NCBI RefSeq assembly: GCF_000757825.1
Contig: NZ_CP009451.1
Location: 2,232,001-2,296,000, forward strand
Length of the DNA: 64,000 nucleotides
Reading direction: 5' to 3'
Source of the DNA: Cedecea neteri
Lineage (GTDB): Bacteria; Pseudomonadota; Gammaproteobacteria; Enterobacterales; Enterobacteriaceae
Positions 8,504 to 16,157 of this stretch are shown here, piece by piece. The position numbers and the translations under genes were made by a program. Numbering within the stretch: position 1 is the stretch's first letter; every line of letters begins with the position of its first letter. The notes beneath the pieces were generated by a model, which saw only the letters and a program-made list of their open reading frames with translations, did not search any database and was not told the DNA's origin.

Positions 8504-8997
8504 CTTCCGTTTCCCTCGCTGACTACTTAAAAACCCAGCCAGACGGCACGCTGGAATCCATCGCCGCACAATATAATGTCACCCTGCTGGACGTAGTGAC
8601 TCAGTTGCCTGCTCTGGCCCTGGTCAGCGGCGAGCGGTTTGACACAGTGTGGGATACCGTTGCCGAATGGGGCAGCGTCACCACGCTGGTGCATACCGCC
8701 GACCTGATTATTGAATTTTCCGGCGAGCTGCCTTCCGGCTTCCACCGCCACGGCTACTTCAACCTGCGCGGCAAGAAAGGCATGACGGGGCACATCAAGG
8801 CGAGCAACTGCACCCACATCGCGCTGATTGAGCGTAAATTTATGGGGATGGACACAGCCTCGATTCTGTTCTTCAATCAGGCGGGCAGCGCGATGCTGAA
8901 AATCTTCATCGGGCGCGACGATCATCGTCAGTTACTGGCAGACCAGCTCGAGGCTTTCCGGGCGCTGGCAGAGACACTTAAGGGAAATATTGCATGA
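8500..8997 (+). CDS. chuX: Haem utilisation cytosolic carrier HutX/ChuX
   Basis: A 165-residue protein of the ChuX/HutX family: an N-terminal helical part (LADYLKTQPDGTLESIAAQY, about 5-24) and a beta-sheet core with GSVTTLVHTADLIIEFSGELP and FNLRGKKGMTGHIKA. Family members bind haem in the cytoplasm and pass it to the degrading enzyme or buffer it. The start overlaps the chuW stop (ATGA) and the stop overlaps the chuY start. An AAGGAG (8488-8493) lies upstream. Confidence 0.9.
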   Translation: MTSVSLADYLKTQPDGTLESIAAQYNVTLLDVVTQLPALALVSGERFDTVWDTVAEWGSVTTLVHTADLIIEFSGELPSGFHRHGYFNLRGKKGMTGHIKASNCTHIALIERKFMGMDTASILFFNQAGSAMLKIFIGRDDHRQLLADQLEAFRALAETLKGNIA

Positions 8998-9617
8998 CGC
9001 CATGGTTAATTTTTGGAGCCGGGGGTAAAGGCGTAGGCGCGCTAACCGCGAAGCTGGCGCTGGCGGAAAGCCGCCGCGTTGTTGCGCTGGTGCGTAACGA
9101 AGAGGCTGCAGCAAAACTGCGCGAGGCTGGCGCTCAGGTGATTATCGGTGACGCCTGCGATGCAGACGCGGTCACAGAAGCCTGTCGCCTTGCGGGCCAG
9201 GACGCAACCGTCATCTCGACAATGGGCGGCGCGCAGGATTACCTGGCGCACCGCACCGTTATCGACTGCGCCGAAAAATCCGGGATCTCGCGGATGGTGC
9301 TGGTCACCTCTTTGGGCTGCGGAGAAAGCTGGGCTTACTTGTCCGACCGTGCAAAAGCTGGTTTCGGCCAGGCGGTGCGGGAAAAATCTCTCGCGGAAAG
9401 CTGGCTGCAAACCAGCACGCTGGACTTTGCCATCGTTCGCCCCGGCGGCCTGCTTCACGGCGAGCCAACCGGTAAGGCCGTTCTGAGCCAGGCCCCCGAA
9501 ATTCACGGCATGGTGATGCGTGCCGACGTCGCCGCGCACGTGGCCGAACTGGCAAGAGCCCCCCGCCGGAACCGCCAGGTTTATGGCCTCGTTGAACCGG
9601 GGCTGAAACCGGCATAA
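8994..9617 (+). CDS. chuY: NAD(P)-binding anaerobilin reductase-like protein ChuY
   Basis: A 207-residue short Rossmann protein with the nucleotide-binding start WLIFGAGGKGVGALTAKLAL (about residues 4-23) and the middle blocks VISTMGGAQDYLAHRTVIDCAE and MVLVTSLGCGESW. In E. coli O157:H7, ChuY reduces anaerobilin, the product of ChuW, with NADPH. It is the last gene of the operon and is followed by a terminator hairpin. Position and fold agree; the reaction is taken from the family. Confidence 0.87.
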   Translation: MTPWLIFGAGGKGVGALTAKLALAESRRVVALVRNEEAAAKLREAGAQVIIGDACDADAVTEACRLAGQDATVISTMGGAQDYLAHRTVIDCAEKSGISRMVLVTSLGCGESWAYLSDRAKAGFGQAVREKSLAESWLQTSTLDFAIVRPGGLLHGEPTGKAVLSQAPEIHGMVMRADVAAHVAELARAPRRNRQVYGLVEPGLKPA

Positions 9618-9632
9618 TGCTTCTTACTTATC

Positions 9633-9664
9633 TCACCTCGCCTTTTTTGGCGGGGTGATCTTTT
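9633..9664 (+). terminator. Terminator of the haem operon
   Basis: TCACCTCGCC / GGCGGGGTGA around a T6 loop, followed by TCTTTT. The stem has one G-T pair. Confidence 0.75.
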
Positions 9665-9710
9665 AACAATAAAACATTATTATCATTCCGTTCTAATTTT
9701 ATTATTTTCA

Positions 9711-10958
9711 ATGGAAATGCCTCTTGTGCAGAAAAATATTCAAAAACTGCTGAACAGCACGGCAATGCTTCACGAGGGCTATCGGCAGGCAAAAATTCGA
9801 TATGCCAGCCAGGTAGCGCCTGACTTCAAATTATTTAAATTTTTCAACATAAATGAAAACACATTATCCCGCGGCCTTGCCTACCTTCTGGATCCTCAGG
9901 AAGATCATGCTCAGGGAGATCTCTTTCTTTCGAGTTTCTATAATTCAACAGGACTCACTGAAAGTATATCCATTAATAAATCAACTCAGGTTTTTACTGA
10001 ATACACAATACTAAACAAAAGAAGAATAGACATATACATCGCCAGCAAAGAGATTCTTATAGGCATAGAAAACAAACCCTGGGCTGCCGACCAAATAGAC
10101 CAACTCTATGATTATTCAAATTGGCTAGCAAATGAAGCCAAGAAAAAAAACAGCAGTTGGTTAATGGTTTATCTTTGTAACAATGAGATCAATGACTTTA
10201 CACTTCGCCCTGAAACACCCCAGGATCTCAGAAGAAACATTATACAATTCACTTTTTATCAGTTAGCAGAATGGCTTGCTGCCTGCGCCCCACATATTAA
10301 AGCACCACAGGTTCGCTGTTTTGTTGATGCGCTAATACAATTTACTCGTGAAGATATAAACGGAGAGACAAACGTGGATTTTGAAAAAGAACTAACAGAG
10401 AACGTAATAGCCTCTCCACAGAATCTTAATGCTGCATTCCTTATTGCTCAAAGCATGAGAAAAGTAAAAGAACAACTTTGGATTGACTTCCTATCTTATT
10501 TAAAAAAAGAACTTCAACCTAAAGGCATTACCCTTGATTATAATAACCAACTTCTTACGGGAAGTAAGGAAGCTGATTTTCATTTTTACTTTTCAGGGGA
10601 AGATGATTTCACCCTGTGCTGGCAATTTGAGAAACCAAACTATTGCGGTTTCTGTTGGGGAATAAGCAGTTCGGATATCATGTCCAAAAAGAACCAGCGC
10701 CTCTATTTCCCTCTTATTTCTGAAGCGATGAATGTTATATACCCCGAGTTGGAAGCTCACACCCATAAAGAAGGATGGTGGCCATGGTGGACCTATACCG
10801 ACGAAAGCATGCATGTGCCACGTAACTGGGGCATGGATCCAGACGCATGGTCCCTCCTGGTCGAACGAGGAGAAGGCAGTTTTGCCCAGTCAGTCATCAA
10901 CATCGTGACTAAGGTTCAGGCCGAGATAAACTTAAATCTCTTTAGCGTATCGGCGTAG
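9711..10958 (+). CDS. Orphan PD-(D/E)XK nuclease-superfamily protein
   Basis: A 415-residue protein. The N-terminal third fits the PD-(D/E)XK nuclease family described as PDDEXK_4: NENTLSRGLAYLLDP (about 49-62), then active-site-like residues D107 (RRIDIYI), E120 and K122 (GIENKPW) and a QxxxY motif Q131-Y135. The C-terminal half, rich in Trp (HKEGWWPWWTYTDE near 360), is not recognised. The gene is clearly richer in A+T than both neighbours and uses codons such as ATA and AGA, a sign of transfer. No good ribosome binding site precedes the ATG at 9711; ATG at 9717 is an alternative. It stands alone, with no methylase, so a phage-defence or nucleic-acid repair role is only a guess. Confidence 0.75.
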   Translation: MEMPLVQKNIQKLLNSTAMLHEGYRQAKIRYASQVAPDFKLFKFFNINENTLSRGLAYLLDPQEDHAQGDLFLSSFYNSTGLTESISINKSTQVFTEYTILNKRRIDIYIASKEILIGIENKPWAADQIDQLYDYSNWLANEAKKKNSSWLMVYLCNNEINDFTLRPETPQDLRRNIIQFTFYQLAEWLAACAPHIKAPQVRCFVDALIQFTREDINGETNVDFEKELTENVIASPQNLNAAFLIAQSMRKVKEQLWIDFLSYLKKELQPKGITLDYNNQLLTGSKEADFHFYFSGEDDFTLCWQFEKPNYCGFCWGISSSDIMSKKNQRLYFPLISEAMNVIYPELEAHTHKEGWWPWWTYTDESMHVPRNWGMDPDAWSLLVERGEGSFAQSVINIVTKVQAEINLNLFSVSA

Positions 10959-10971
10959 CCTGTAATGCCGT

Positions 10972-11006
10972 GCCGGGCTTTCGCTTTTCTGGCGGTATAG
11001 CCCGGC
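10972..11006. terminator. Intergenic hairpin after the nuclease gene
   Basis: GCCGGGCT (10972-10979) pairs with AGCCCGGC (10999-11006) across a 19-base loop. There is no long T run, so termination is uncertain. Confidence 0.4.
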
Positions 11007-11079
11007 CAGCTCTTCCCTCTTGCTACACTTCCAGATAGTTTCATTAGATAACTAACCTGAGAAGAAGGCAGATAACGCT

Positions 11080-11925
11080 ATGTCCGAACACAACTACCAG
11101 CCACCAAAAGTCTGGACCTGGAACAAGACCGAAGCAGGCCAGTTCTCCAGCATCAACCGCCCGGTTTCCGGCCCAACCCACGAAAAAACGCTGCCGGTCG
11201 GCAAGCATCCGCTGCAGCTTTATTCCCTTGGCACGCCTAACGGGCAGAAGGTGACTATTCTGCTGGAAGAGCTGCTGGCGCTGGGCATCAGCGGGGCAGA
11301 ATACGACGCGCACCTGATTCGTATCGGTGAAGGCGATCAGTTCTCCAGCGGCTTTGTAGAAGTAAACCCGAACTCCAAGATCCCGGCGCTGTTTGACCAT
11401 TCCGTCACGCCGCCGCTGCGCGTATTTGAGTCCGGCAACATCCTGCTTTACCTCGCAGAAAAATTCGGCCACTTCCTGCCGAAGGACATCGCCGGGCGTA
11501 CCGAAGCGCTGAACTGGCTGTTCTGGCTGCAGGGTTCTGCGCCATATCTGGGCGGCGGTTTCGGTCACTTCTACCACTATGCGCCGGTCAAAATTGAGTA
11601 CGCCATCAACCGCTTTGCGATGGAAGCCAAGCGCCAGCTGGACGTGCTCGACAAACAGCTGGAGAATCATCGTTTTATCGCCGGAGATGAATACACCATC
11701 GCCGATATTGCGATCTTTACCTGGTACGGTGCGCTGGCAAAAGGCGGCCTGTACGAATCCGCCGAGTTCCTGGACGTGGCTTCTTATAAGCACTTTGGCC
11801 GCTGGGCCGATGAAGTGGCTAACCGCCCGGCGGTTAAACGCGGCCGCATCGTGAACCGCACCTGGGGCGATGTGCAGCTGGCCGAGCGCCATGATGCTTC
11901 AGATTTTGATGATTTAGGATTGTAG
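11080..11925 (+). CDS. yghU: Glutathione S-transferase-like YghU
   Basis: A 281-residue Nu-class GST homologue: thioredoxin fold with LYSLGTPNGQKVTILLEELL (about 47-66), NPNSKIPALFD (about 98-108) and ESGNILLYLAEKFG (about 117-130), then an all-helical C-terminal domain ending in a segment with ADEVANRPAVKRG. E. coli YghU has almost the same length and shows disulfide-bond reductase activity with two glutathiones bound. AGAAGGCAG precedes the ATG. In E. coli yghU lies elsewhere (near 67 min), so this is a local rearrangement or acquisition. Confidence 0.9.
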   Translation: MSEHNYQPPKVWTWNKTEAGQFSSINRPVSGPTHEKTLPVGKHPLQLYSLGTPNGQKVTILLEELLALGISGAEYDAHLIRIGEGDQFSSGFVEVNPNSKIPALFDHSVTPPLRVFESGNILLYLAEKFGHFLPKDIAGRTEALNWLFWLQGSAPYLGGGFGHFYHYAPVKIEYAINRFAMEAKRQLDVLDKQLENHRFIAGDEYTIADIAIFTWYGALAKGGLYESAEFLDVASYKHFGRWADEVANRPAVKRGRIVNRTWGDVQLAERHDASDFDDLGL

Positions 11926-11940
11926 GCCTTTCACGTCAAT

Positions 11941-11964
11941 CCTCTCTCTGGAAGGGAGAGGAGC
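11941..11964. repeat. Degenerate half of the REP-like repeat
   Basis: CTCTCTCTGGAAGGGAGAGGAG resembles one hairpin of the CCCTCTCCC...GGGAGAGGG family described for 12107-12210, without outer arms. The following stretch to 12106 holds nothing I recognise. Confidence 0.45.
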
Positions 11965-12106
11965 TATTCCTTTCCTACTCTCTCTTCCCCGTCTCTTATA
12001 CTTCGCGATTCGTTCCCGACGATCGCTCTCTTTCGCCGCTCCCGGCAGCTCAACCCCGCCTGAGTTGGGTCATAAACAGGGGCGATGAGAGCCGGGGAAA
12101 AATCTT

Positions 12107-12210
12107 CCCCTCACCCCAGCCCTCTCCCCAAAGGGGCGAGGGAGAAAACAAAAGCTATGGGAAACATTGTTTATCCCCTCTCCCTTCCAGGGAGAGGGTT
12201 AGGGTGAGGG
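12107..12210. repeat. BIME-like double REP (copy R2)
   Basis: Two inverted hairpins: CCCCTCACCCCAGCCCTCTCCCC... with GGGGCGAGGG, a spacer of about 35 bases (with GAAAACA and TTTATC), then CCCTCTCCC / GGGAGAGGG with outer arm GGTTAGGGTGAGGG. The first outer arm is of the (A/G)GCCC type and the second of the TAACCC type. The same structure recurs at 17435, 20631, 43649, 50451 and around both IS110 copies. Confidence 0.85.
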
Positions 12211-12435
12211 TAAACATAAGAAGCGAGGCTCGGTTCCGGCTTAAATCGCCTCCGTTTTCTCTCCGACTGGCCAGGGTCCGGACGTCGGGAACGGCCGGAG
12301 GCTGAGAGCGTCGGGAACGCATCTCAGCCGACCCAGGACTGGGAGATAAAACGGAGGTTTACCGCTTGCGGCGATTTATTTGGCCGGGAGTCCGGGGTCT
12401 CGGGGAAGTGACGGTGACTTCCCCGAGTCGTTCAC
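12211..12435. repeat. Structured composite repeat, inverted copy at 20480-20630
   Basis: Directly behind R2 lies a stretch (12218-12298) that is nearly identical to the reverse complement of about 20543-20626. It is followed by a part unique to this copy (about 12300-12395) and then by 12398-12436, which again matches the other copy. The unique part contains a hairpin GGCTGAGA..TCTCAGCC (12300-12307/12322-12329) and closes an outer palindrome (AAATCGCC near 12243 with GGCGATTT near 12370). The last part is a hairpin with an 11-bp stem (12399-12409/12417-12427) and loop GACGGTG. No protein is encoded convincingly. Confidence 0.7.
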
Positions 12436-12553
12436 TAGTGCAATGGCTGTATATAAAACAGGACAAGAGGTGAACGGAATATTAACCGTCTCGGCATACA
12501 GATTATTTGTGCCTAAAGAACAACCTGCTCTATCTCCACGTTTAAATCACACA

Positions 12554-12572
12554 AATGATAATTATTTGCATT
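12554..12572. promoter_or_regulatory. Possible Fur box upstream of sitA
   Basis: AATGATAATTATTTGCATT resembles the Fur consensus core GATAATNATTAT. sit operons in enterobacteria are known targets of both Fur and MntR. Confidence 0.5.
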
Positions 12573-12576
12573 TAAT

Positions 12577-12610
12577 TATAGCAACAGCTATGTTTTATAG
12601 CAGTTGCTAT
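12577..12610. promoter_or_regulatory. Two tandem MntR-like boxes upstream of sitA
   Basis: Box 1 is ATAGC-AACA-GCTAT at 12578-12591 and box 2 is ATAGC-AGTT-GCTAT at 12597-12610, with centres 19 bp apart. Both fit the known enterobacterial MntR palindrome (AACATAGC-N4-GCTATGTT). They lie 37-70 bases before the sitA ATG, so Mn-loaded MntR should repress. Confidence 0.8.
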
Positions 12611-12646
12611 AAACGCTGAATCTATAATCACTCGTGAGGGAAGACG

Positions 12647-13561
12647 ATGCCCGGGAAACTGAAGTTAACGCAGAGTATTGTGGCCGCTGTCGCCGCGCTG
12701 GCTATGCTATTGGGCGCCGCTCAGGCGCAGGCAAAATTTAAGGCGATCACCACCTTTACTATCATCGCCGATATGGCGCAGAACGTGGCCGGAGACGCCG
12801 CTGACGTGGAGTCCATCACCAAGCCGGGGGCTGAAATCCATGAATACCAGCCCACGCCAGGGGACATTCGTCGGGCGCAGGGTGCTCAGCTAATTTTGAC
12901 CAACGGGCTAAACCTCGAACTCTGGTTCGCGAAGTTTTATCAGCACCTGAAAGGCGTGCCTGAAGTCGTTGTCACCACCGGCATTCAACCCACGGGCATC
13001 ACCGAAGGCCCTTATAACGGCAAACCTAACCCTCACGCATGGATGTCGCCGCAAAACGCGCTGATCTACGTCGATAATATCCGGGATGCGTTTATTAAAT
13101 ACGATCCGGACAACGCCGCGACCTATACCCGCAACGCCGAAGCCTACAAGCAGAAAATCCAGCAAACCATCGAGCCCCTGCGCAACGAGCTGGCAAAAAT
13201 TCCGGCGGATAAGCGCTGGCTGGTCACCAGCGAAGGCGCATTCTCCTATCTCGCCAACGACTTTGGCCTGAAAGAACTCTATCTGTGGCCGATCAACGCC
13301 GATCAGCAGGGCACGCCGCAGCAGGTGCGCAAAGTGATCGACAGCATTCGGAAATACCAGATCCCGACGATTTTCAGCGAAAGTACCATTTCCGATAAGC
13401 CCGCTCGCCAGGCGGCCCGTGAGTCCGGCGCGCATTACGGCGGCGTGCTTTATGTCGACTCCCTGAGCGCGGCAAACGGCCCGGTTCCGACCTATCTTGA
13501 CCTGCTTCGCGTCACCACCAGCACCATCGTTAACGGCATCAATGAAGGGCTGAAAAAATGA
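12647..13561 (+). CDS. sitA: Mn2+/Fe2+ ABC transporter binding protein SitA
   Basis: A 304-residue cluster A-I metal-binding lipoprotein-like SBP: signal peptide ending near AQAQAK (about residue 28), first metal His in AEIHEYQPTPGDIRRA, second in NPHAWMSP, and the acidic ligands in the TSEGAFSYLANDFGL and ESTISDKPARQ regions. SitA takes Mn2+ (and Fe2+) from the periplasm to SitBCD. GAGGGAAG precedes the ATG. sitB starts within the last codon (ATGA overlap), so all four sit genes form one operon. Confidence 0.95.
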   Translation: MPGKLKLTQSIVAAVAALAMLLGAAQAQAKFKAITTFTIIADMAQNVAGDAADVESITKPGAEIHEYQPTPGDIRRAQGAQLILTNGLNLELWFAKFYQHLKGVPEVVVTTGIQPTGITEGPYNGKPNPHAWMSPQNALIYVDNIRDAFIKYDPDNAATYTRNAEAYKQKIQQTIEPLRNELAKIPADKRWLVTSEGAFSYLANDFGLKELYLWPINADQQGTPQQVRKVIDSIRKYQIPTIFSESTISDKPARQAARESGAHYGGVLYVDSLSAANGPVPTYLDLLRVTTSTIVNGINEGLKK

Positions 13562-14376
13562 GTCGTCGTCCCGGTATCGTCGTGCAGGACGCCAGCGTCA
13601 CCTATCGCAATGGCCATACGGCGCTGCGGGCGGCCAGCTTTGAAATTCCGACCGGCACCATTGCGGCGCTGGTTGGGGTCAACGGCTCAGGGAAATCGAC
13701 GCTGTTTAAAGCGATCATGGGCTTTGTGCGCCTGGCCAGCGGCAGCATCTCGATTCTGGATATGCCCACGCGCAAGGCGCTACGCAACAACCTGGTGGCC
13801 TATGTTCCGCAGTCAGAGGACGTGGACTGGACGTTCCCGGTGCTGGTCGAAGATGTGGTAATGATGGGGCGTTTCGGCCATATGGGGATGCTGCGGATTC
13901 CCGGTAAGGCAGACAAGCTGGCGGTAGACAACGCCCTCGCTCGCGTAGGGATGAGCGACTTCCGCAAGCGCCAAATCGGCGAACTGTCCGGCGGGCAGAA
14001 AAAGCGTGTATTTCTTGCCCGCGCGATTGCCCAGGACGGCCAGGTGATCCTGCTGGACGAACCGTTTACCGGGGTGGACGTGAAAACGGAAGAGCAGATC
14101 ATCAGCCTGCTGCGCGAGCTGCGGGACGAAGGCCGCACGATGCTGGTCTCGACCCACAACCTCGGCGCCGTAACCGACTACTGCGACTACACCGTGCTGG
14201 TGAAAGGCACAGTGCTGGCCTGCGGCCCGACCGACGTCACCTTTACCCAGGCAAACCTGGAGCTGGCCTTCAGCGGCGTGCTGCGCCACGTCACCTTAAC
14301 CGGCAAAGAAACCAGCGTGCTCACCGACGACGAAAGGCCGTTTATCCACGGCGCAGCGTTAAAAGGGGAGCCGTAA
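13558..14376 (+). CDS. sitB: Mn/Fe ABC transporter ATPase SitB
   Basis: A 272-residue ABC ATPase with Walker A GVNGSGKST (about 40-48), Q-loop YVPQSEDVDWTFP, signature LSGGQKKRVFLARA and Walker B VILLDEPFTGVD, H-loop STHNLG. It powers the SitCD channel. The start overlaps sitA, and the stop overlaps the sitC start (TAATG). Confidence 0.95.
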   Translation: MSRRPGIVVQDASVTYRNGHTALRAASFEIPTGTIAALVGVNGSGKSTLFKAIMGFVRLASGSISILDMPTRKALRNNLVAYVPQSEDVDWTFPVLVEDVVMMGRFGHMGMLRIPGKADKLAVDNALARVGMSDFRKRQIGELSGGQKKRVFLARAIAQDGQVILLDEPFTGVDVKTEEQIISLLRELRDEGRTMLVSTHNLGAVTDYCDYTVLVKGTVLACGPTDVTFTQANLELAFSGVLRHVTLTGKETSVLTDDERPFIHGAALKGEP

Positions 14377-15233
14377 TGTCCGTCCTGCTCGAGCCGTTTA
14401 GCTATGGTTATATGTTTAACGCCATCTGGGTTTCGGCGCTGGTCGGCGGGGTCTGCGCCTTTCTCTCCTGCTACCTGATGCTGAAAGGCTGGTCGCTCAT
14501 CGGCGATGCCCTTTCCCACTCCATCGTGCCCGGCGTTGCCGGCGCTTATATGCTCGGCCTGCCGTTTTCCATCGGCGCATTTTTCTCCGGCGGCCTCGCT
14601 GCAGGCACCATGCTGTTTTTAAACCAGCGCACGCGCCTGCGCGAAGACACCATTATTGGCCTTATCTTCTCGTCATTCTTTGGCCTTGGGCTGTTTATGG
14701 TGTCGCTCAACCCGACGTCAGTGAACATTCAGACCATCGTGCTCGGCAATATTCTGGCTATCGCCCCGTCGGATATCGTGCAGCTGGCAATTATCGGTTT
14801 TGTCTCGCTGGCGATTCTGCTGCTGAAGTGGAAAGACCTGATGGTGACCTTCTTCGACGAAAACCACGCCCGCTCCATCGGCCTTAATCCGCTGTGGCTC
14901 AAAGGATTGTTCTTCACCCTGCTTTCTGCCACCACCGTGGCAGCGCTGCAAACCGTTGGCGCTTTTCTGGTGATTTGCATGGTGGTGACGCCGGGCGCAA
15001 CGGCTTATCTGCTGACGGACCGCTTTCCTAAGCTGCTCATTATTTCCGTCACGTTAGGCACTTTTACCAGCGCATTCGGCACCTGGATAAGCTACTTCCT
15101 CGACGGCGCTACCGGCGGGATTATCGTAGTACTGCAAACGCTTATCTTCCTGCTGACCTTCGTGTTTGCGCCCAAACACGGCCTGCTGGCTAACCGTCGG
15201 CGCGCCCGCCTGAGCCTGGAGCAAACGCCATGA
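14376..15233 (+). CDS. sitC: Mn/Fe ABC transporter permease SitC
   Basis: A 285-residue ABC-3 family permease with about eight membrane segments. The family block LKGWSLIGDALSHSIVPGVAGAY lies near residues 33-55 and a PGATAYLLTDRF block near 205-220. It forms a heterodimeric channel with SitD. The stop overlaps the sitD ATG by four bases. Confidence 0.95.
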   Translation: MSVLLEPFSYGYMFNAIWVSALVGGVCAFLSCYLMLKGWSLIGDALSHSIVPGVAGAYMLGLPFSIGAFFSGGLAAGTMLFLNQRTRLREDTIIGLIFSSFFGLGLFMVSLNPTSVNIQTIVLGNILAIAPSDIVQLAIIGFVSLAILLLKWKDLMVTFFDENHARSIGLNPLWLKGLFFTLLSATTVAALQTVGAFLVICMVVTPGATAYLLTDRFPKLLIISVTLGTFTSAFGTWISYFLDGATGGIIVVLQTLIFLLTFVFAPKHGLLANRRRARLSLEQTP

Positions 15234-16078
15234 GCCTGTTAGATACCCTGCTTTCCCCCTTCCAGTTTGGCTTTATGATCAACGCCCTGACCATGACCAC
15301 GCTGGTCGCCATTCCCTGTGCGCTGCTTTCCTGCTTCCTGGTGCTAAAAGGCTGGGCGCTGATGGGCGATGCCATGAGCCACGCGGTCTTCCCCGGCGTG
15401 GTGATCGCCTGGATGGTCGGCCTGCCGCTGGGCCTCGGTGCCTTCGTGGCCGGGCTGTTTTGTGCCTTTGCCACCGGCTATCTGCAGGACAACAGCCGTA
15501 TCAAGCGCGACACGGTGATGGGCATCGTCTTCTCCGGCATGTTTGGCGCGGGGCTGGTACTGTACGTTTACCTGAAGCCGGATATCCACCTCGACCACAT
15601 TCTGTTTGGCGACATGCTGGGCGTAAGCTACAGCGACATTCTGCAAACAGGCGCTATCGTGCTGCTAACGGTGGTAGTAGTGGGGCTAAAATGGCGGGAT
15701 TTGCTGCTGCATGCCTTCGATCCCATTCAGGCACAGGTTTCCGGCCTGAACGTTAAGCTGCTGAACTACGGCCTGCTCTGCCTGGTGTCGCTGACCATCG
15801 TCGCGGCGCTAAAGGCGGTGGGGATTATCCTCGCAATATCCCTGCTTATCGCACCAGGCGCTATCGCGTCGCTGCTTACGCGCACGTTCAAAGGCATGAT
15901 GCTGGTCGCGCTTGTGCAGGCTATCGTGACGTCGTTTCTTGGCGTTTACCTTTCATTCTTTATCGACAGCGCGCCCGCGCCTACTATCGTCGTGCTCTCT
16001 GCGCTGGTATTTATCGCCGCGTTTATTCGAGCCACGATCGGGCAGCGGCGAATGGAAGCGATAAGCGAGCCATCCTGA
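15230..16078 (+). CDS. sitD: Mn/Fe ABC transporter permease SitD
   Basis: A 282-residue ABC-3 permease, paralogue of SitC: LKGWALMGDAMSHAVFPGVV near residues 40-59 and LLIAPGAIASLLT near 205-217. It is the last sit gene. No terminator hairpin with a T run is seen in the 79 bases before the next gene, so some read-through into the RpiR gene is possible. Confidence 0.95.
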   Translation: MSLLDTLLSPFQFGFMINALTMTTLVAIPCALLSCFLVLKGWALMGDAMSHAVFPGVVIAWMVGLPLGLGAFVAGLFCAFATGYLQDNSRIKRDTVMGIVFSGMFGAGLVLYVYLKPDIHLDHILFGDMLGVSYSDILQTGAIVLLTVVVVGLKWRDLLLHAFDPIQAQVSGLNVKLLNYGLLCLVSLTIVAALKAVGIILAISLLIAPGAIASLLTRTFKGMMLVALVQAIVTSFLGVYLSFFIDSAPAPTIVVLSALVFIAAFIRATIGQRRMEAISEPS

Positions 16079-16111
16079 ACCCGCCTGAAGCGACCCGGGT
16101 AACGATTTTAT

Positions 16112-16124
16112 GGTACAAAGTACC
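16112..16124. promoter_or_regulatory. Inverted repeat before the RpiR-type gene
   Basis: GGTAC-AAA-GTACC, 34 bases before the likely ATG. It could be an autoregulatory operator; no other support. Confidence 0.3.
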
Positions 16125-16157
16125 TTCTGTTTTTTGCACAAGTACCAGGGTCGCGCC

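Noticed and set aside
9660..9710. Fur box before the nuclease gene (ATTATTATCATT)
   Set aside because: The match is short, in AT-rich sequence, and the gene has no link to iron.
11926..12106. Possible gene or RNA after yghU
   Set aside because: Only a degenerate REP half and low-complexity CT-rich sequence are visible.
12380..12619. Open frame of 79 codons upstream of sitA
   Set aside because: It runs through the structured repeat and the sit promoter with its Fur- and MntR-like sites, has no ribosome binding site and no recognisable protein features.
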